A DNA stretch of 64,000 bases from Emticicia sp. C21 (GTDB taxonomy: Bacteria > Bacteroidota > Bacteroidia > Cytophagales > Spirosomataceae): contig NZ_QVMT01000012.1 in assembly GCF_003418935.1 (NCBI RefSeq), positions 150,470 through 214,469 on the forward strand, given 5' to 3'. A program made the position numbers and the translations under genes. Below, piece by piece: positions 1-8,689 of this stretch (the stretch's first letter is position 1; each line of letters begins with the position of its first letter). The notes under the pieces were generated by a model. The model made no database searches. It saw only the letters and a list, made by a program, of their open reading frames with translations, and was not told where the DNA came from.

Positions 1-266
1 ATTAGAAAAGTGTTAAAATGTATAATAAATCTTTGATTTTAAATCAATTGCTGTAAATTAGTCAAGATTTTCCTCCTTTTTATTGAATTCCTGCTGCCCC
101 TTTAGACTCCGCTATTGAGTTGCTCAAAAGAATATGATAGAAAATTTTTAATTTTTGATAAGTATTTCTTACAAAAATAAGAATAGGTATGATATTTGAA
201 GAACTACCTGGTAAGCCCCCGGGCTTAGCTAATATTGTTAGACGACAAACTATCGTTAGGAATAAA
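1..266. other. Leader region of the exopolysaccharide operon
   Basis: This A+T-rich stretch precedes the first gene and I see no gene in it. An open frame with an ATG at 189 runs into the first gene, but it lacks the signal peptide expected at the start, so I treat that part as leader. A palindrome (TAAGCCC, two bases, GGGCTTA) lies at 212-227. The true promoter may lie further left or within these bases. I could not identify a confident TAnnTTTG element. Confidence 0.4.
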
Positions 267-1028
267 ATGACGTGCTTTAAGAGATTTTTTACAGCAATAA
301 TTGCTGTATATATGCTTATTTATACACAAACAGAGGTACATGCCCAGGTCACTTCTGTTGATGCTACCTTAGCAAAAGCCTTTGCTACCGATGAACTACT
401 ACCTTTTTTGATTGATGCAGCCTTAAAAAATTCAGGAGAAGTAAAAAAGTTCGATAAAAGTATTCAATTAGCGCAAGCCAATCTGAAAATAAATAAGAAC
501 TCTATTTATAGTGCACTGGGCTTACAGGCAAGCTATGCTTATGGTACCAATTATGCAGCAGTAGCAGATGCTACAGCATCTACTAATTTTAACAGGCTTA
601 CTACCACCCAGACCGGTTTTTATAATTTAGGGGTAGGAATATCATTACCAATAACCACTGTCATTAACCGGAAACACCTGGTAAGATCAGCACAAATGCA
701 GATGGAAGTCTTTGGTCATGAAAGAGAAACGGCCACAATGGTGGTAAAACAAGAGGTAATCAGGATGTATCAGGAGTTAAAATTATCTCAGAAATTATTA
801 GGAATCAGCACAAACAATAAGCAATCAGCACAATTGAATTATGATTTGGCAGAAAAAGAGTTTTTACAAGGGCAGTTGACTGTTGAACAGCTTTCAAGAG
901 TACTTGAAATGAACAACAAGGCAAAGGTAGAGTATGAACAAACCGTAAACTTGTTTCAGACTAATCTTTTGCAATTAGAGACATTTACAGGGACAACTTT
1001 AGCATCATTATTAAAGAGAGTAAGATGA
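267..1028 (+). CDS. Half-size TolC-family outer membrane protein
   Basis: This 253-residue protein is probably an outer-membrane efflux/export component working with the polysaccharide co-polymerase encoded next. The ATG at 267 is chosen over the one at 189 because it opens a good signal peptide (MTCFKRFFTAIIAVYMLIY..., cleavage near HAQ). Long amphipathic helices with Gln/Asn/Leu heptads (ending KVEYEQTVNLFQTNLLQLE) and a short strand pair around GVGISLPI fit one OEP repeat. Full TolC proteins are usually 420-480 residues with two such repeats, so this one has only half. Its stop overlaps the next start (ATGA), which shows translational coupling. The family call is from helix pattern and context, and the exported substrate is inferred. 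Confidence 0.6.
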   Translation: MTCFKRFFTAIIAVYMLIYTQTEVHAQVTSVDATLAKAFATDELLPFLIDAALKNSGEVKKFDKSIQLAQANLKINKNSIYSALGLQASYAYGTNYAAVADATASTNFNRLTTTQTGFYNLGVGISLPITTVINRKHLVRSAQMQMEVFGHERETATMVVKQEVIRMYQELKLSQKLLGISTNNKQSAQLNYDLAEKEFLQGQLTVEQLSRVLEMNNKAKVEYEQTVNLFQTNLLQLETFTGTTLASLLKRVR

Positions 1029-3232
1029 GTTTTTTGCATTTTCTTAATCTGGTTTTTAAAAATCTTAAATGGTTGATAGCAGTACCTATACTATTGGCTG
1101 TGACGATATTTTATTTTACCCGAAAGGAGAAAAAAGTATATGCTTCAGAATCAACCATTTATACGGGTATTGCGTCAGGATACAGCCTGAGTGGAGAAAT
1201 AAAGGCCGACTTCTTTTCTACCAGCAATGCCTTTGATAACCTATTGACGCTTATCCAGTCAAGAGATACCAAACAAGAGGTAGCCATATCCTTATTAGCA
1301 GAACATTTATCCCTTAAAAAACACGATCCGGAAGTGATGACCTGGAATGCTTACGACGAATTAAGTAAGCAGATTCCGGATAGTGTAAGAAAAATCATAG
1401 TAAAGCCTACTTTGGCTGAAACTCGCGCTGCGATAGTTAAATTGATGCAGAGTAGTGATGATAATCTCATTTATGAGCTTCTGAATTCTAAAGAACCATT
1501 CTATTCTTTAGACGCTTTAAACAAAATTGAGTCTAGCCGGATTAACTCCAGTGATTTAGTAAAACTATCTTACGAAACCAACGACCCCTTTATCTGTAAA
1601 AGGACATTGGAGTTGTTGGAGAGTATTTTCATGGAAAAATACAAATCAATTAAAGGCGGGCAAACTACCTCAGTAGTAGATTATTTTGAGACACAGACCA
1701 GAAAAGCCTTTATCAAGCTTGATTCGGTAGAAAAACTCTTTCTGGAGTTCCACAAGAATAACGACATCATCAACTACTACGAGCAAACCAAGGCTGTAGC
1801 AGGAGAAAGAGAAGATTTATATGCCATGAATCATGCCCTGGAAATGGACGAGTTGGCATCAAGCAAATCATTGGATAAAGTAAATGAAAGTATCAAAAAT
1901 CGTGCATATCAGTCTATCTATGGCAGTGAAATAATTGACCAGCGCCAGAAACTTTCAGACGTTTATAATAAAATTGCTAATAGTGAAATTGTCAATAAAG
2001 ATGGCTCAAATAAGAGAGAATTAGATAGCTTGAGGAGTCTTGCAACTACTTACGAAGGTAATATTAGAAAATCGCTCAATAGCCTGAATCAGGAAACAAA
2101 TACTCCGAATGGAATTCCGACAAAGAACGTAATGGACGAATGGCTAAGAACTACCCTTGCTTTCGAGCAAAGTAAGGCAAAACTGGCCGTTATGGACAAA
2201 CGTAAGAAAGAATTTACAGAAGAATACCGGAAGTTTGCCCCTTTAGGTGCCATTCTCAAAAAGATTGAGAGACAAATCAATGTGTCTGAACAAGAGTATC
2301 TCCAACTGCTTCATGACCTCAATCAGGCAAAACTTTCTCAGCAAAATACGGAGCTTACTTCTAAACTGGATATTGTTGACCCACCGTTTTTGCCATTAAA
2401 ACCTAATCCGTCGAAACGTATTATTTTAGTGATAGTAGGTTTTATGGTAGGTTTTGTTTTGGTTCTGGCAGTCGTTATAGGCAGAGCATTTATTAATAAA
2501 ACGCTATTAGAACCAGCAAGGGCCAAAAAAATGGTCAATTTACCTCTATTAGGTATTTATCCATTATTGAATGATAATCCTGATTTTTTGAGACAAGCTG
2601 ATTTAAGACTACTGCAACATGTACTTGCTAAGATTGATGGTCGTCAGGATACAATCTATTTAGGATTTATCAGTACGCAAAAAGGAGAGGGCAAGAGTAC
2701 CATTATAGATATCTTGGAAAGACAATTGTTAGATCTGAATTATCATGTCGAAAAACAATTGTTGCTATCTAATACCGAGTATCGTCAATTGGGTATCAGT
2801 ATGCCTCTTAGCTTGGCTGCGCATCAGTTAGAATGGGCAAGCGAGCAGGAGATTATCAAGCAACACGAAGATGTTGAATTAATGAAAATGCCGGGAGGAG
2901 AGTTGGTCAGAAGAAAAGAAAAAGACTTTGTATTAGTAGAGTTTCCGGCATTAGAGAAAATGGTCATAAAGCCGGGGGTTTTTCCACCACTCAATCATTC
3001 TATTCTGGTCTGTAGAGCCAATCGTATCTGGGATAAAAAAGATAAAGAAATGGTATCTATTTTCACCCAGACAACCGGAAGCCAGCCGATGTTTATTCTG
3101 AATGGTGTAGAAACAGATTTTGCAGAAGAATATATCGGTGAAGTGCCAAAGAAGCGCAATGCACTCAGATCATTTATTAAGAAAATAGTAAAATTTGAAT
3201 TTGGTAACAGAAAAACTGTCTATAGAGGATAA
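1025..3232 (+). CDS. Wzz/Wzc-like polysaccharide co-polymerase with degenerate kinase domain
   Basis: This 735-residue inner-membrane protein should set chain length and link polymerisation to export. It has a membrane segment at about residues 15-32, a long helical periplasmic region, a second membrane segment at about 464-488, then a cytoplasmic P-loop domain with GEGKST near residue 555. The rest of the bacterial tyrosine-kinase signature is weak. The Walker A' DxDxR is not evident, the Walker B-like strand reads FVLVEFPAL (Glu where Asp is expected), and the tail KFEFGNRKTVYRG has a single Tyr instead of a Tyr cluster. It may bind nucleotide without autophosphorylating. It overlaps the upstream gene by 4 bases and is followed 12 bases later by the polymerase gene. 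Confidence 0.8.
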   Translation: MSFLHFLNLVFKNLKWLIAVPILLAVTIFYFTRKEKKVYASESTIYTGIASGYSLSGEIKADFFSTSNAFDNLLTLIQSRDTKQEVAISLLAEHLSLKKHDPEVMTWNAYDELSKQIPDSVRKIIVKPTLAETRAAIVKLMQSSDDNLIYELLNSKEPFYSLDALNKIESSRINSSDLVKLSYETNDPFICKRTLELLESIFMEKYKSIKGGQTTSVVDYFETQTRKAFIKLDSVEKLFLEFHKNNDIINYYEQTKAVAGEREDLYAMNHALEMDELASSKSLDKVNESIKNRAYQSIYGSEIIDQRQKLSDVYNKIANSEIVNKDGSNKRELDSLRSLATTYEGNIRKSLNSLNQETNTPNGIPTKNVMDEWLRTTLAFEQSKAKLAVMDKRKKEFTEEYRKFAPLGAILKKIERQINVSEQEYLQLLHDLNQAKLSQQNTELTSKLDIVDPPFLPLKPNPSKRIILVIVGFMVGFVLVLAVVIGRAFINKTLLEPARAKKMVNLPLLGIYPLLNDNPDFLRQADLRLLQHVLAKIDGRQDTIYLGFISTQKGEGKSTIIDILERQLLDLNYHVEKQLLLSNTEYRQLGISMPLSLAAHQLEWASEQEIIKQHEDVELMKMPGGELVRRKEKDFVLVEFPALEKMVIKPGVFPPLNHSILVCRANRIWDKKDKEMVSIFTQTTGSQPMFILNGVETDFAEEYIGEVPKKRNALRSFIKKIVKFEFGNRKTVYRG

Positions 3233-3244
3233 GTAGTCTCGCGA

Positions 3245-4720
3245 ATGGAAAGCAATATCTTTTATACTACTAACCGGAACATTATAAAGAATATTTGGGT
3301 GATACCCATTGTTCTTTTTACGGTTGCTTGTGGTTGGCTGATAGCCAAAAAAGGTATTGCTATAGGTGTAATTTTCCTGGTATTACCATTCATAGTAGGC
3401 TTTGTAACATTAGTGTTTCTGAAACCCCGCATTGGCATGTTTACTTACATTGTCTATGTTTTTCTGATGCCCACTATAGGTAAACATGTGCCGGGATTGC
3501 AGGCTGGTTTAGGTACGGATGCTTTGCTCTTTCTAACGCTATTTGCGGTCTTATTCTTTAGGGGTGATAAGTTCAAATTCAGGTATATTAATAACGATTT
3601 GTTCTGGACAGCAGTCGTATGGTTTGTGATTACTATACTGCAATTGGGCAACCCCGAGAGGCCCAGTATTCTGGGTTGGGTGTACGAAATGCGGTCGGCA
3701 ACGCTATACTGGATATTAACTATCCCACTGGCTATCTTGCTCTTTTATAAAAAGTCAGATATTAATACATTCCTGACTATTATCATTGTGCTCTCTTTTA
3801 TTGGAGCCATTTATGGGGTGAAGCAACAGAAATTTGGGGTTGATGCTGCTGAAAACAGATGGTTGGAAGAAGGTCCTAAGAAAACACACGTTTTATTCGG
3901 GAAACTTCGTGTTTTTTCCTATTATTCAGATGCCGGACAGTTTGGAGCGTCTCAGGCGCAGATTGCCATTATGTGTATCATTCTGGCAGTTGGTCCTTAT
4001 ACGAAGAAAAAGAAAGTAATCTATGCGATTTCAGGATTGGTGATTATGTATGGGATGCTTATTTCTGGTACACGGGGTGCTTTATTTGGCCTGGTAGGAG
4101 GGGGCTTCACCTTTCTGATACTGAGTAAGCAGATAAAAATTCTGCTCTTAGGAGCTATAGTGGGCGGAGGAGCTTTAGGAGTTCTGAAATATACCACCAT
4201 AGGGAATCAGAATGCTGAAGTGAGGCGATTGCGTACATCATTAGACCCTAAAGATGCTTCTTTACAGGTGCGCTTTATTAACCAGAAAATACTAGCTGAT
4301 TACATACGTAATAAGCCTTTTGGCGCGGGAGTAGGCACTATGGGTACATGGGGTACCATCTATAATAAGAATAAATACATTTCCACCATACCGCCAGACA
4401 GCCTTTATGTGAAAATATGGGGTATGTATGGCATTGTTGGGTTTCTTATCTGGTTCGGAATAATGATGTATATTATGGGTAAAAGTGCCGGAATCATCTG
4501 GAAAACCCGTGATCCAATTCTTAAAAACCAACTGGTTTCTTTATGCTCGGGAGCCGCCGGAATCATGCTTTGTAGCTATGGTAACGAGGTGCTAAATGCC
4601 ATGCCGTCAGAAGCCATCGTCTATACCAGTTTCGCGTTGATATGGTTGAGCCCGAGATGGGATACGCCTGAGCCCAAAATAGTAGAAGTTACAGAGAGCG
4701 AGGAATCGGTCTATGCCTGA
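3245..4720 (+). CDS. O-antigen polymerase/ligase family membrane protein (Wzy/WaaL-like)
   Basis: This 491-residue polytopic inner-membrane protein has about 11-12 hydrophobic segments. A large soluble loop (around residues 310-385) sits between late membrane segments, as in Wzy polymerases and WaaL ligases. The segment GMLISGTRGALFGLVGGG near residue 274 is the typical Ser/Arg-containing motif of the family. In this Wzy-dependent style locus (Wzc-like protein before it, Wzx after) it probably polymerises lipid-linked repeat units. Ligase activity cannot be excluded from sequence alone. The Glu-rich C-terminus is cytoplasmic. Confidence 0.75.
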   Translation: MESNIFYTTNRNIIKNIWVIPIVLFTVACGWLIAKKGIAIGVIFLVLPFIVGFVTLVFLKPRIGMFTYIVYVFLMPTIGKHVPGLQAGLGTDALLFLTLFAVLFFRGDKFKFRYINNDLFWTAVVWFVITILQLGNPERPSILGWVYEMRSATLYWILTIPLAILLFYKKSDINTFLTIIIVLSFIGAIYGVKQQKFGVDAAENRWLEEGPKKTHVLFGKLRVFSYYSDAGQFGASQAQIAIMCIILAVGPYTKKKKVIYAISGLVIMYGMLISGTRGALFGLVGGGFTFLILSKQIKILLLGAIVGGGALGVLKYTTIGNQNAEVRRLRTSLDPKDASLQVRFINQKILADYIRNKPFGAGVGTMGTWGTIYNKNKYISTIPPDSLYVKIWGMYGIVGFLIWFGIMMYIMGKSAGIIWKTRDPILKNQLVSLCSGAAGIMLCSYGNEVLNAMPSEAIVYTSFALIWLSPRWDTPEPKIVEVTESEESVYA

Positions 4721-4733
4721 TAATCAATCCTAA

Positions 4734-4750
4734 GATTGGCTTAGCCAATC
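4734..4750 (+). other. Intercistronic hairpin
   Basis: GATTGGC-TTA-GCCAATC forms a 7-bp stem with a 3-base loop just after the polymerase stop codon. No T-tract follows, so it is more likely an mRNA processing or stability element within the operon than a terminator. Confidence 0.4.
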
Positions 4751-4797
4751 AGATATAAATAACCTGTAATCACTTTTGTGTAAAACCTGATAATACT

Positions 4798-5973
4798 ATG
4801 AATGTACTCTACCTCTTATTAAACATTGTTCTCTACATTATTCTCGTCTACTTGTTTATACAGGTGGCTTATCTGCTTTTTTATTCTATTGCAGGTAAAT
4901 TAGCTTCAAAAGAAAAATTTGCAGAAGCTAAGACACTCAGAAAAATCAGAATTTTTATTCCGGGTTATAAAGAAGATGCTGTAATTATCTCCACGGCTAA
5001 AGACGCCATTCAGCAGGATTATCCAAAAGATAAGTATGAGGTAGTTATTATCGCTGACTCTTTCAGCGAGGCTACACTAACCACGCTAAAGTCCCTTCCG
5101 ATTAAAGTCATAGAAGTAAGTTTTGAGAAAAGTACTAAAGGAAAAGCTTTAGAGAAAGCTGTTGAAGCAACGGCCCATGCCCCTGTAGATATAGTCCTGA
5201 TTCTTGATGCTGACAATCACATGTCTCCCGGTTTCTTGCATGCGGTTAATAATGCCTTTGAGAAAGGCTATCAGGTAGTGCAAGGCCATAGAACTGCCAA
5301 GGATTTTAAAACACCTTTTGCTTTATTAGATGCCTGCACCGAAGAAATCAACAATCATATTTTTCGTAGAGGTCACGTGGCTGTAGGTTTACCATCAGCC
5401 TTGATTGGCAGCGGTATGGCTTTTCAATGGGATTTCTTCGTTTCCTTGCTCCATAATATCGGTGATACGTCAGGAGAAGATAAAGAAATGGAATACAGAA
5501 TTATCAGACAAGGCAAAGACATTGCTTTTCTGGACGGGCGATATGTATATGACGAAAAGGTGGCCAAAACTGATGTTTTCAGCAAACAAAGAAGCCGCTG
5601 GATAGCCATGCAGATTGAGTTTTTCGAGAAATATTTTGTAGAGGGTTGGGTGCAATTGTTCAGAGGGAATGTAGCTTTTTTTGATAAAGTTTTTCAAACT
5701 TATTTACTACCAAGGGTTATGCTCGTAGCCGTTGTTTGCCTCTGGTTGGTGCTAACAATATTCTTTTTTAAAGAGTTTTTGTACATCACAATTGGAATGT
5801 TTTTTGCTCTGGTTTTAGCATTGTTGATGGGTATTCCGATAAAATGGTACAACAAAAAATTGCTTATGGCATTCCTGCAGATACCGAGTGCTTTGTTCTC
5901 TATGCTAAAAGCCATGTTGCATATTGGTAAAGCCCGCAAACAATTTATTCATACACCTCATGGTGAGTCTTAA
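4798..5973 (+). CDS. Family 2 processive-type glycosyltransferase, membrane bound
   Basis: This 391-residue protein resembles the BcsA/NodC group. A hydrophobic N-terminus (residues 1-32) is followed by a cytosolic GT-A domain with the strand RIFIPGYKEDA, LDADNHM (DxD-type metal site near residue 137), GEDKEMEYRI (acceptor acidic motif) and KQRSRW near residue 263 (QxxRW). Three more hydrophobic segments close the chain. These motifs fit a synthase that extends or primes a polysaccharide at the inner membrane from a nucleotide sugar. The sugar specificity cannot be read. It lacks the PilZ domain of cellulose synthases and is short for one. It follows the polymerase gene after 77 bases. Confidence 0.8.
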   Translation: MNVLYLLLNIVLYIILVYLFIQVAYLLFYSIAGKLASKEKFAEAKTLRKIRIFIPGYKEDAVIISTAKDAIQQDYPKDKYEVVIIADSFSEATLTTLKSLPIKVIEVSFEKSTKGKALEKAVEATAHAPVDIVLILDADNHMSPGFLHAVNNAFEKGYQVVQGHRTAKDFKTPFALLDACTEEINNHIFRRGHVAVGLPSALIGSGMAFQWDFFVSLLHNIGDTSGEDKEMEYRIIRQGKDIAFLDGRYVYDEKVAKTDVFSKQRSRWIAMQIEFFEKYFVEGWVQLFRGNVAFFDKVFQTYLLPRVMLVAVVCLWLVLTIFFFKEFLYITIGMFFALVLALLMGIPIKWYNKKLLMAFLQIPSALFSMLKAMLHIGKARKQFIHTPHGES

Positions 5974-5992
5974 CATCTAAACAGGATTAACT

Positions 5993-6094
5993 ATGCCTTG
6001 GGATATTATTGCAGTAGTTGGGATAATAGCTGTACTCTGGGGTTTTGTAAAAGGTTTGAAAACTAAAAGCAAACGCTATGTCAGAAAAAATTGA
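5993..6094 (+). CDS. 33-residue single-span microprotein resembling the N-terminus of CvpA
   Basis: The frame from ATG 5993 to TGA 6092-6094 encodes MPWDIIAVVGIIAVLWG followed by FVKGLKTKSKRYVRKN. That is one hydrophobic helix and a strongly basic tail. The pattern W-D-I-I...G-F-x-K-G-L is what opens CvpA (colicin V production) family proteins, which normally run to about 160-200 residues with four helices. Here only the first helix is present. It starts 19 bases after the family 2 transferase and overlaps the next glycosyltransferase start by 17 bases, in another frame, so it sits in the operon in a way consistent with translational coupling. It could be a regulator subunit of a membrane transferase or a relic of a longer gene. 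The family resemblance is inference from a short stretch. Confidence 0.5.
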   Translation: MPWDIIAVVGIIAVLWGFVKGLKTKSKRYVRKN

Positions 6095-7319
6095 TGCGTA
6101 TATTCTGATTGCCCAGCAGGAATGGGAGCTAAACTTAGGCAGTAATGCCAGAAATCTGGCTGCGGAAATCAGTAAGACCAAGCCTGTGATTTATGTAAAC
6201 CCGGATATCAATATCAAATCTCTTATAACGAGGGTTGGGACTCCTTACGGGCGTAAACGGTTAAAACTGGCGTTGGGAATCGGTGAAAATACCGAAAAAA
6301 TTGCTGATAACCTTTGGTTGCATACACCACAGAATATAAGCAGTTCAATTAATTTTCTGAAGAATTTCAAACTATATGACATTCTGAACAAGCGAAACAG
6401 CAGAGGTTTTTTTGATAGTTTAAAAAAGGCAGTAAAAAACCTAGGTTGGAGACCTGAGAACTGTATAGTTTTCAACGACAGTCAGATGTTTGCCGGGCCA
6501 TTTGTGAAAGAGTTTTTTGGCCCATTACTGAGCTTCTATTATATCAGGGATAATCTGGTTGAGCAGGCCTATTTTAAATTTCATGGGCCTCGTATAGAAC
6601 CCATAACCATTAAAGCTGCGGATGCTATTTTTGCTAATTCGGCTTATTTGGCTGAATATGGGGCGAAATATAATTCAAGAAGCCAGGATATAGGGCAAGG
6701 GTGTGAGACTGACATCTACGATGCTTTTTCAGAAAAAACAGAACCAACCGATTTAGCTTCAATTAAACACCCAAGAATAGGTTATGTAGGGTTTCTGACG
6801 CATGAACGATTGGATATTCAATTATTAGAACAAATTGCCGAAGCAAGAAAAGACTGGCAGATAGTACTGATAGGCCCCGAAGACCCTGTATTTGAGAAAA
6901 GCCGATTACACGAAATTCCGAACGTACATTTCTTAGGATCGAAGAAAACAACAGAATTACCTGCATATATGCATTATATGGATGTTTGTATGAATCCTCA
7001 GGTGATTAATGGCTTAACAATAGGCAATTATCCACGAAAAATTGATGAATATTTATCGATGGGTAAACCAACAGTAGCTACAGAAACGCTGGCCATGAAA
7101 ATGTTCTTGCCGCATGTAGAATTGGCCGTTGGCCTGGAGGGTTATCTGAAAGCCATCGAAAAAGCTTTACAACCACAAACACATGAACACAAAGTAGCTG
7201 CCATTAACTGTGCCAAAAGCCACACATGGGAGGCCTGCGTAGAGAAAATATTTGCAGTACAAGACCAGTTGTTAAACGAAAAAGACCCAACTCAACCTAA
7301 AAGCCTTTCATCGCTGTAA
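6078..7319 (+). CDS. GT-B glycosyltransferase (TuaH/GT1-GT4-like)
   Basis: This 413-residue soluble protein has a two-domain GT-B pattern. The N-terminal half contains VIYVNPDIN and CIVFNDSQMFAG. The C-terminal Rossmann half begins at about residue 233 (PRIGYVGFLTHERLDIQLLE), with WQIVLIGPEDPVF and the donor-binding YPRKIDEYLSMGKPTVATET. It resembles teichuronic-acid-type transferases (TuaH). It is expected to add one sugar to the lipid-linked repeat unit at the cytosolic face. The start at 6078 lies inside the end of the preceding microprotein frame. The flippase gene begins 8 bases after it. Donor and acceptor are unknown. Confidence 0.75.
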   Translation: MSEKIDAYILIAQQEWELNLGSNARNLAAEISKTKPVIYVNPDINIKSLITRVGTPYGRKRLKLALGIGENTEKIADNLWLHTPQNISSSINFLKNFKLYDILNKRNSRGFFDSLKKAVKNLGWRPENCIVFNDSQMFAGPFVKEFFGPLLSFYYIRDNLVEQAYFKFHGPRIEPITIKAADAIFANSAYLAEYGAKYNSRSQDIGQGCETDIYDAFSEKTEPTDLASIKHPRIGYVGFLTHERLDIQLLEQIAEARKDWQIVLIGPEDPVFEKSRLHEIPNVHFLGSKKTTELPAYMHYMDVCMNPQVINGLTIGNYPRKIDEYLSMGKPTVATETLAMKMFLPHVELAVGLEGYLKAIEKALQPQTHEHKVAAINCAKSHTWEACVEKIFAVQDQLLNEKDPTQPKSLSSL

Positions 7320-7327
7320 CTAATCGC

Positions 7328-8680
7328 ATGAATTTAAAGAATATAATATCAAAACTGCGTAACAGACATTTTTTATCATTGTTTGGCAATGGGGCAATGG
7401 CCGTTTTAGGAATGGTACTTGCCGGTATTTTATTCAGATTTATGCCATCCGACGACCTCGGGTATTGGTTCTTTTTTCAATCGGTTTTCGTATTATTAGA
7501 TACATTCAGAAGTGGTTGTTTACAGGTGGCCTTGATAAAATTTTATACAGGGGCTGAAAAGGAGAAAGCAGAGGCTGTATTAGGTTCGGTATGGTATCTG
7601 GGGATTGTTATTACAGCTGCGATGGTTGCGTTAAATTTATTAGCGATTCCGTTTTTACAATTTATCGATAATCCGGGTATTGAGATTACTATTCAGTGGT
7701 TTGGCATTACTTTTCTCTGCAGTTTACCCTCAAATATTGCTATGTGGGTATTACAGGCCGAGCAACGTTTTGATAAATTATTGATTCTGAGAGTAATTAA
7801 TCAGGGCTTATTTATTCTCACAGTTTTAGCAATGATCATATTTCATGAGCTGAAACTGGATAAAATTTTGATAATAAATGCAGCATGTGTGTTGGTGGTG
7901 AGTATTTATAGCTTAATAAAAGGATGGACGCATTTAGATACCTTTAAGAAACGAACAAAAGAATCTATCAGCGAATTGTTTCATTTTGGTAAATACAGTG
8001 TTGGTACAACCATTAGTTCTAACCTGCTTCGTAGTTCTGATACTTTTATTATCATGATAGTACTGGGTACTGCAGGGCCTGCCGCCGTAGCTATGTATAA
8101 TATCCCGATGCGTCTGATGGAAGTTATAGAGATTCCTCTCCGGAGTTTTCTGGCAACAGGTATGCCGTCTATGTCAGAGGCATTTAATAAAGATAATAAG
8201 AAAGAAGTGGTAAACATTATGCAGAAGTATGGTGGCTTACTGACTATATGCCTGATACCCATCTCTTTGATAGCCATACTATTGGCCGATTTAGCAATTG
8301 GTATTTTAGGGGGTGGTAAATATATAGATACACAGGCTGTTACAGTTTATCGTATTTTCATGTCTTTTGCCATGTTTTATCCGCTTGACCGATTCATGGG
8401 AGTTACCTTAGATATTATTCATCAGCCAAGAATTAATTTTTATAAAGTATTATTAATGTTAGCGATCAATATCAGTTTTGATTTTCTGGGTTTGTATATT
8501 TTTAAGGATATTATCGGTACGGCAATTGCTACTTTCTTTACTTTTTTAGCGGGTATTATTTTTGGATATATCTGGCTGAAAAAATATCTTGACTTTACGC
8601 TATTGGGTTTTTTTACAGTTGGGTTTAATGAAATCAAACAATTATACAGTCAGGTCTTTTTAAAAAACAAGGCTGCTTAA
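7328..8680 (+). CDS. Wzx-type oligosaccharide flippase (MOP superfamily)
   Basis: This 450-residue protein has about 12-14 hydrophobic helices spread over its whole length and no large soluble domain. The N-terminus (FLSLFGNGAMAVLGMVLAG) and the middle (FGKYSVGTTISSNLLRSSDTFII) have the charged-in-membrane pattern of the polysaccharide biosynthesis/MATE-like exporters. It should flip undecaprenyl-linked repeat units to the periplasm for the polymerase encoded three genes earlier. It is the only flippase in the locus, and it is tightly linked to both neighbours (8 and 9 bases). Confidence 0.82.
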   Translation: MNLKNIISKLRNRHFLSLFGNGAMAVLGMVLAGILFRFMPSDDLGYWFFFQSVFVLLDTFRSGCLQVALIKFYTGAEKEKAEAVLGSVWYLGIVITAAMVALNLLAIPFLQFIDNPGIEITIQWFGITFLCSLPSNIAMWVLQAEQRFDKLLILRVINQGLFILTVLAMIIFHELKLDKILIINAACVLVVSIYSLIKGWTHLDTFKKRTKESISELFHFGKYSVGTTISSNLLRSSDTFIIMIVLGTAGPAAVAMYNIPMRLMEVIEIPLRSFLATGMPSMSEAFNKDNKKEVVNIMQKYGGLLTICLIPISLIAILLADLAIGILGGGKYIDTQAVTVYRIFMSFAMFYPLDRFMGVTLDIIHQPRINFYKVLLMLAINISFDFLGLYIFKDIIGTAIATFFTFLAGIIFGYIWLKKYLDFTLLGFFTVGFNEIKQLYSQVFLKNKAA

Positions 8681-8689
8681 CAATTACCT

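Noticed and set aside
1..266. Invertible promoter flanked by inverted repeats, as in Bacteroides capsule loci
   Set aside because: Only one small palindrome is present. No pair of distant inverted repeats and no invertase gene were found.
7981..8277. 98-codon minus-strand frame inside the flippase gene
   Set aside because: It is fully antisense to a well-supported transmembrane protein and has no family features.
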